The notes below the pieces were generated by a model. It was not told where the DNA came from. It was given only the letters and a program-made list of their open reading frames with translations, and did not search any database. A program made the position numbers and the translations under genes. A DNA stretch of 64,000 bases from Zeugodacus cucurbitae (taxonomy: Eukaryota > Arthropoda > Insecta > Diptera > Tephritidae): NCBI RefSeq assembly GCF_028554725.1, contig NC_071668.1:6159001-6223000 (forward strand). Direction: 5' to 3'. This document shows, in pieces, positions 58,804 to 64,000 of this stretch. The stretch's first letter is position 1; the number at the start of each line of letters is the position of its first letter.

Positions 58804-61800
58804 ATTATAACATCACTTTTTAGATTCGATATCAGAATACATTGAAAATAATATAAGCTACTGCAGGATTTAAATTTTTTACAAAAATACTTAGTTATTT
58901 GAGAAGCTTAACCTCACTTTTTGTATTTTTTTCCATTAATTTTTTAGAACTGCATACAATTAGTTTTCTTTCATAAACAATTTATTGCGTCAACATTGAT
59001 TTTACTTATCTAGTTTTTAAAGCAAAAAAATGTAATGGCATTGGAAACCATTACACCACATTGAATTTGATAAAAAAAAAATTAAATTAGTCATCTCCTT
59101 AAAACTGCGATGTGATGATGATGACGTTTGCTTTATTAAACTTATTTGGTATTGACTCACATAACATAAAGATACATATAGTGTAAACAATATATATATA
59201 CATATGAATGTACACATAGATTATTTTGAAGAAGGGGCGCATAAGATCGTGTGTTTGCATAATACATACATATGTATATTTAATCTGCTACAAAGATAAC
59301 CATTTATAGGTTAGGAGTTGAGAATTTTCAAAAAAAATCCCAAGAATTTGTGTCAATTGTATATCGAACGCCATTAAAATATATAGACATAAATGATGGG
59401 ATTAAGCTATTCGCTAAATATTTACATTGTAAATATTCTGAATATGAATGAGTAAGAATTCCAATGAAAGTGTGAATGAAAAGTAGCTGTATATGCATAT
59501 TTATGTGATCTCCAAATATGTTTATTGAAATGGGTCAAGAGCATATGGAACATTCACTTTTTGTTGTGATTTTACTTTCGGAGAGAGATGCATTGTTGCT
59601 TAATGGGAAATAACTGTAAGCTAAATAAACTTCGAATTCTTAAAATTTTTAATTAATTTCGTAAGAATTTTATACACTTCTGTGCAGTTTTTGTAAAAAA
59701 TTAAATATTTTATAAATATTTAGACTTGAAGCGCTTTTCACGTGAAGGATTGGCTCGCACTCTTAAATTCGTGTATCCATAAGATTCTTCAATGGAATAA
59801 TGCTCAATACTCCGTGAATAGCCATGAATGGAAAGGTGTCATCGCGATGTTTAACATTTCAGATATAATTTCAAAAACTCTTACGTCAGTAAAGGTGTGC
59901 TTCTTTTAAACTCGTAAATTTTAATTTCTTCGAAACACTGTTGTACACACGCTCATTCCATATACACAATGCTGAAAATAATATAATTTGCTTGAATGCA
60001 AGTGTGCAGTTCGGTTATAAATAGTTTGCGAGCATGTACTTTTGTGCTACAGCAAATTACTGCCTCAGAATGTTGCCACTGCAATTACATCGACAACAAT
60101 TTGCGTCAATCTTGCTAAATATAAGATACAATCTCACATCACTCAAAGCCGTATTGATGTTGATGGCTTTAAGGAGCACAAGACATAATATGTTGACGGA
60201 ATCACGAAAGCAACGAAAGAATGTGCCACTAAAGTTTTAGTTACGAAACCGGTTTCAAGAGATGCTGTTGTTACAGGCTCTTTGCCTTCCTATATACCAA
60301 TATATAGTAAGTGTATGTACATATGTAAGCTGTAAGAGATTACACTCTAGATATGATATTATTACGTGAGAGACTACATGACAAAATACCAATGATATTA
60401 AAAATACCATTGAAATACCGAGCAATATCTATTTAAATTATGTCAGTTGTTTGTTCGATACGCTACTCTCCAAGTTTTGGAATATCGGCAATAATAAGAT
60501 CTTAACCCACATTATTTCTTATCTATTATACTTTAGATATAAATCTCAAGAATCCCTTATTGACTAGTTCCAATTTTAACCTTATAACAGAAAAATAAAA
60601 AATTTCGAATTTCACGTGATACCTCGAAAAACATTAATATTCAATATTTACATTTACTGTCATTCCATTTTGAGACAAACCACTGTGCAATACGCGCAAA
60701 AAACCGTCTGATTGGCAAATGTCCTTGAGAAATAGTGGAGGTAGCTGGCGAACAGACAAACATGGCATGCAACATGTTGCCAAGGTGATCAATGGTCAAA
60801 ACAAATTTTAAATTGCAAGCCCCAACAGAACGGCATTTTTTTTTTTCGACTTGCTCATTTTGTGCCTTGCGGAAAATCAACGTCATGCCTCAAATGCTCA
60901 AATGCTAAACGTCACCAGTTGCAATTGCGAAGACAGCTGCAACATGCTCGCCGCTTTCTGCACGATTGCACACGCATTATAGAGTGTATATGCTACATGT
61001 ATATATATTTACAATATATGCATGTGACAAGTTGTAAATCGCCTACGAAATAATATGAATGACTTTGACTGTTGTCTGCATAATGTCTGTGCGCACATTT
61101 GAGGCAAATACGGTTGTAGGCATATAAATGTATACTAAAAATGGATTACATGTGATGACGTTTAAGCATTCTATAGATTTATCAACTTGCATAGATTATT
61201 TATAGTTTATAGTAGAAACCTATATACATATTTACAATAGAATTCATATATATACACATATGCCTATCAGCTGCATTCTGCGGCATTGGTGCTGTCTGCG
61301 GCTTCAGTCACTTTGTTCCAACAATGTCTGCGGTTGCAAGTAGCAAGCTTAAACTGCCGGCTACTGGATATTCTTATATGCATACTTGCAAGACTTGTTT
61401 GAATCGATTCATTGAGTTTTTTAGTATGCGCGATTTATTTTATTTTTTATATATTCACAAGAATCACTGTTCACTGCCATATGTATACCTTTATTTGTTC
61501 ACTCTGCAGCCGTATACGTTGTCAGTGTAAGGGCGAATAGTGCTGGTATTGCGTGATGATTGATTTAATTTATGTTGCAGCACCCAGCCAGTGCAGACAC
61601 GCCCCCTTTAGCTGCTCTATGCTTGTCACATGTCACGGGAAGCTGTGGGTTGTGCAACATGCTGTCGTGTTATGGCTGAAGATATAATTTTATTTATTTA
61701 TGCAACGTTGTAGGTCTAAAGGAAATATATCAATTTTATTGCTAATTAAAACAATTAAAGCTGTCATGATTTGTACTGCTGTTGGCAGTTTGTACTCATA

Positions 61801-61876
61801 TAGATACAACCTTTTTTTTGTTATTTTTACAATTTTGTTTGGAAAGTAGCAAATAAGTGCCTTTAATTTGATAAGA

Positions 61877-63558
61877 GTAGAGACCAAGGTGGTAATCTGG
61901 TAACCGATGTCCAGGGCATACTGGGATTATGGAGGGAACACTTCTCCGAACTGCTGAATGGCAGTGAGAGTACAACACCAGGAGATGGCGAACCCGATCC
62001 CCCAATCGATGACGATGGAATAGATGTTCCATTACCCGACCATGAAGAAATTCGAATAGCAATTACCCGCTTGAAGAACAACAAAGCAGCGGGGGCCGAT
62101 AGATTACCGGCAGAACTATTCAAATACGGCGGCGAAGAACTGATAAGGTGCATGCATCAGCTTCTTTGCAGAATATGGTCGGAAGAAAGCATGCCTGACG
62201 ATTGGAATCTCAGTGTGCTCTGCCCAATCCATAAAAAGGGAGAACCCACAATCTGCGCCAATTACCGTGGGATCAGCCTCCTAAATATCGCATACAAGGT
62301 TCTATCGAGCGTATTGTGTGAAAGACTAAAGCCCACCGTCAACAAACTGATTGGACCTTATCAGTGTGGCTTTAGACCTGGAAAATCGACAACTGACCAG
62401 ATATTCACCATGCGCCAAATCTTGGAAAAGACCCGAGAAAAGAGGATCGACACACACCACCTTTTTGTCGATTTTAAAGCTGCTTTCGACAGCACGAAAA
62501 GGAGTTGCCTTTACGCCGCGATGTCTGAATTTGGTATCCCCGCAAAACTAATACGGCTGTGTAAATTGACGTTGAGCAACACCAAAAGCTCCGTCATGAT
62601 TGGGAAGGACCTCTCCGAGCCGTTCGATACCAAACGAGGTTTCAGACAAGGTGACTCACTATCGTGCGACTTCTTTAACCTGATGCTGGAAAAAATTATA
62701 AGAGCTGCAGAGCTAAACCGAGAAGGTACAATCTTCTACAAGAGTGTACAGCTCCTGGCGTACGCCGATGATATTGATATCATCGGAAGCAACAACCGCG
62801 CCGTTTGTTCTGCTTTTTCCCGCATGGATAAGGAGGCGAAGCGAATGGGTCTGGAGGTGAATGAGGACAAGACGAAATATCTCCTGTCATCAAACAAACA
62901 GTCGGCGCATTCGCGTCTTGGCTCCCACGTCACTGTTGACAGTCATAACTTCGAGGTCGTAGATAATTTCGTATACCTGGGAACCAGCATCAACAACACG
63001 AACAATGTCAGCCTCGAAATCCAACGCAGAATAACTCTTGCCAACAGGTGCTACTTTGGACTGAGTAGGCAATGGAACAGTAAAGTCCTCTCTCGACGAA
63101 CCAAAATCAAGCTCTACAAGTCGCTTATCATTCCCGTCCTGCTTTACGGTGCAGAAGCTTGGACGATGTCAACATCAGATGAGACGACACTAGGAGTTTT
63201 CGAGAGGAAAATTTTGCGCAAGATTTATGGTCCTCAGAACATTGGCAACGGCGAATACCGCAGACGATGGAACGATGAGCTGTACGAGTTATACGACGAC
63301 ATTGACATAGTTCAGCGAATAAAAAGACAGCGGCTACGCTGGCTAGGTCATGTTGTCCGAATGGACGAAAACACTCCAGCCCTGAAAGTGTTCGATGCAG
63401 TACCCGCCGGAGGAAGCCGAGGAAGGGGAAGGCCTCCACTCCGTTGGAGGGACCAGGTGGAGAGCGACCTGGTTACACTTGGGATCTCCAACTGGCGCCG
63501 AACTGCGAAGGAGAGAGACAGGTGGCGCACTATCGTCGATTCGGCTATAACCGGCTAA
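61877..63558 (+). pseudogene. Reverse transcriptase ORF remnant of the LINE
   Basis: About 560 codons with no stop or frameshift, but no original start codon because the element is truncated at its 5' end. It shares ~90 percent by eye with the fragment at 50883-51369 in the overlapping C-terminal part (not computed). It is not a host gene. Confidence 0.88.
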
Positions 63559-63586
63559 ACGGTTGCAACGCCAATCACATACATAC
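61877..63586 (+). mobile_element. 5'-truncated LINE (non-LTR retrotransposon, RTE-like) with 12-bp target duplication
   Basis: It is flanked by AATTTGATAAGA at 61865-61876 and 63587-63598. One frame is open from the truncation point to the stop at 63556-63558. Seen: reverse transcriptase domain with NNKAAGADRLPAELFKYGG, the palm motif LLAYADDIDIIG (catalytic YADD) and FRQGDSLSCDFFNLMLEK. After the reverse transcriptase comes the C-terminal region VLLYGAEAWTMSTSDET ... RLRWLGHVVRMDE. The endonuclease half is missing. The 3' end is a short CATA repeat rather than poly-A, as in RTE-type elements; clade is an inference. Confidence 0.9.
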
Positions 63587-63619
63587 AATTTGATAAGACA
63601 ATCATAATAATTATATTTC

Positions 63620-64000
63620 AGTTGATTCTAAGTACAGGAATCGATGAGTACGTGCCTGGGCACTCAAGTATCCTCACACAATTCAACTTCATCCTGAGGT
63701 CATTGGATCACCTTCATGTCGCCGCGCTCAGCCCTGGCAAAAATTTCTCTACTCTTATTCCCTCAAGGGACGTATAGGCGGGAAGGAGTCGTTGGAGGCG
63801 AGGAGCGGTGAGCATCTTCACGGATGGGTCGGAGTTGGCGGGGGAGTTTACTGTCGGGAGCTTCGCATCAACCTTAGTTTCAGGCTTCCCGATTACTGCA
63901 GCGTTTTTCAAGCGGAAGTGGCTGCTATTAAAGCAGCGACGGATATACTACTGCGAAGCGCAACAACCATTAGGGAGGTGGCGATCCACTCGGATTGTAG
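63620..64000 (+). mobile_element. Second LINE fragment with RNase H domain (I/R1/Loa-like), runs off the window
   Basis: SIFTDGS in one frame is followed, after a one-base frameshift near 63836, by GVGGGVYCRELRINLSFRLP and CSVFQAEVAAIKAATDILL then VAIHSDC in another. This is the RNase H motif order (TDGS, Q-A-E, HSD) found after the reverse transcriptase in several non-LTR clades. It continues past 64000. Confidence 0.78.

Larger units (their letters stand above)
53752..61876. other. Gene-poor region upstream of Pvr
   Basis: It is expected to contain the Pvr promoter and any 5' UTR exon; a less AT-rich stretch at 54190-54262 is the only candidate. Mobile elements at 54624, 55888, 56504, 57144, 57456 and 58464 are listed separately. 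ORFs near 60034, 60641 and 61324 have no recognisable domain. No gene is called. Confidence 0.6.

Noticed and set aside
60034..61530. Small ORFs at 60034, 60641, 60862 and 61324
   Set aside because: 60-80 codons each, no recognisable domain, no splice support; consistent with chance.
1..64000. tRNA, rRNA or horizontally acquired bacterial genes
   Set aside because: No cloverleaf-like segment with a B-box, no rRNA motifs, and no intronless foreign-looking gene was seen; a tRNAscan or BLAST run was not possible.

Overview
This is a window of eukaryotic, AT-rich nuclear DNA. Genes are split by GT-AG introns, intergenic DNA is full of poly-A/T and CATA/TATG runs, and many decayed transposons are present. 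The gene content (MRP with duplicated internal exons, a PDGF/VEGF-type receptor Pvr, Gmd, mRpL28) points to a higher fly (Diptera, Brachycera). The DD41D (rosa-type) transposon and overall repeat style fit a tephritid fruit fly, but species cannot be fixed from this sequence alone. All exon coordinates are read by hand from splice sites and reading phase, not from transcripts.

Layout. Positions 51-10750 (minus) hold the 5' three quarters of an ABCC transporter (MRP); its 3' end lies off the left edge. It carries two sets of duplicated, apparently mutually exclusive exons. Head to head with it, 11334-21507 (plus) encodes the R2TP co-chaperone subunit PIH1D1, with an 8.9 kb second intron. A compact block of housekeeping genes follows: a PEBP-family protein (21908-22729, +), inosine triphosphate pyrophosphatase (23132-23761, +), MPDU1/CG3792-type dolichol-sugar utilisation protein (24148-24996, -), GDP-mannose 4,6-dehydratase Gmd (25682-27211, +) and mitochondrial ribosomal protein mRpL28 (28002-29238, -). 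From 31021 to 53751 (minus) lies the whole coding region of the receptor tyrosine kinase Pvr, about 1496-1509 aa in at least 16 exons. The remaining 10 kb upstream of Pvr is gene-poor and rich in mobile elements.

Functional links are mostly neighbourly rather than pathway-based. MPDU1 (dolichol-phosphate mannose use in the ER) and Gmd (GDP-mannose to GDP-fucose route) are divergent neighbours that both feed glycosylation. Pvr is a heavily glycosylated receptor, but no regulatory link is visible.

Most noteworthy: four 221-nt versions of one MRP transmembrane exon, a 147-nt MRP exon pair, and two Pvr exons that encode alternative second halves of Ig domain 2 and cannot be spliced together without a frameshift. 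There is also a long open 672-nt cassette in a Pvr intron. The window holds a well-preserved set of mobile elements: a DD41D element nested in a mariner, several non-autonomous mariner derivatives, a piggyBac-like MITE with TTAA flanks, pogo-like MITEs, two uncharacterised ~0.65 kb TIR families, and a 5'-truncated LINE with a perfect 12-bp target duplication.
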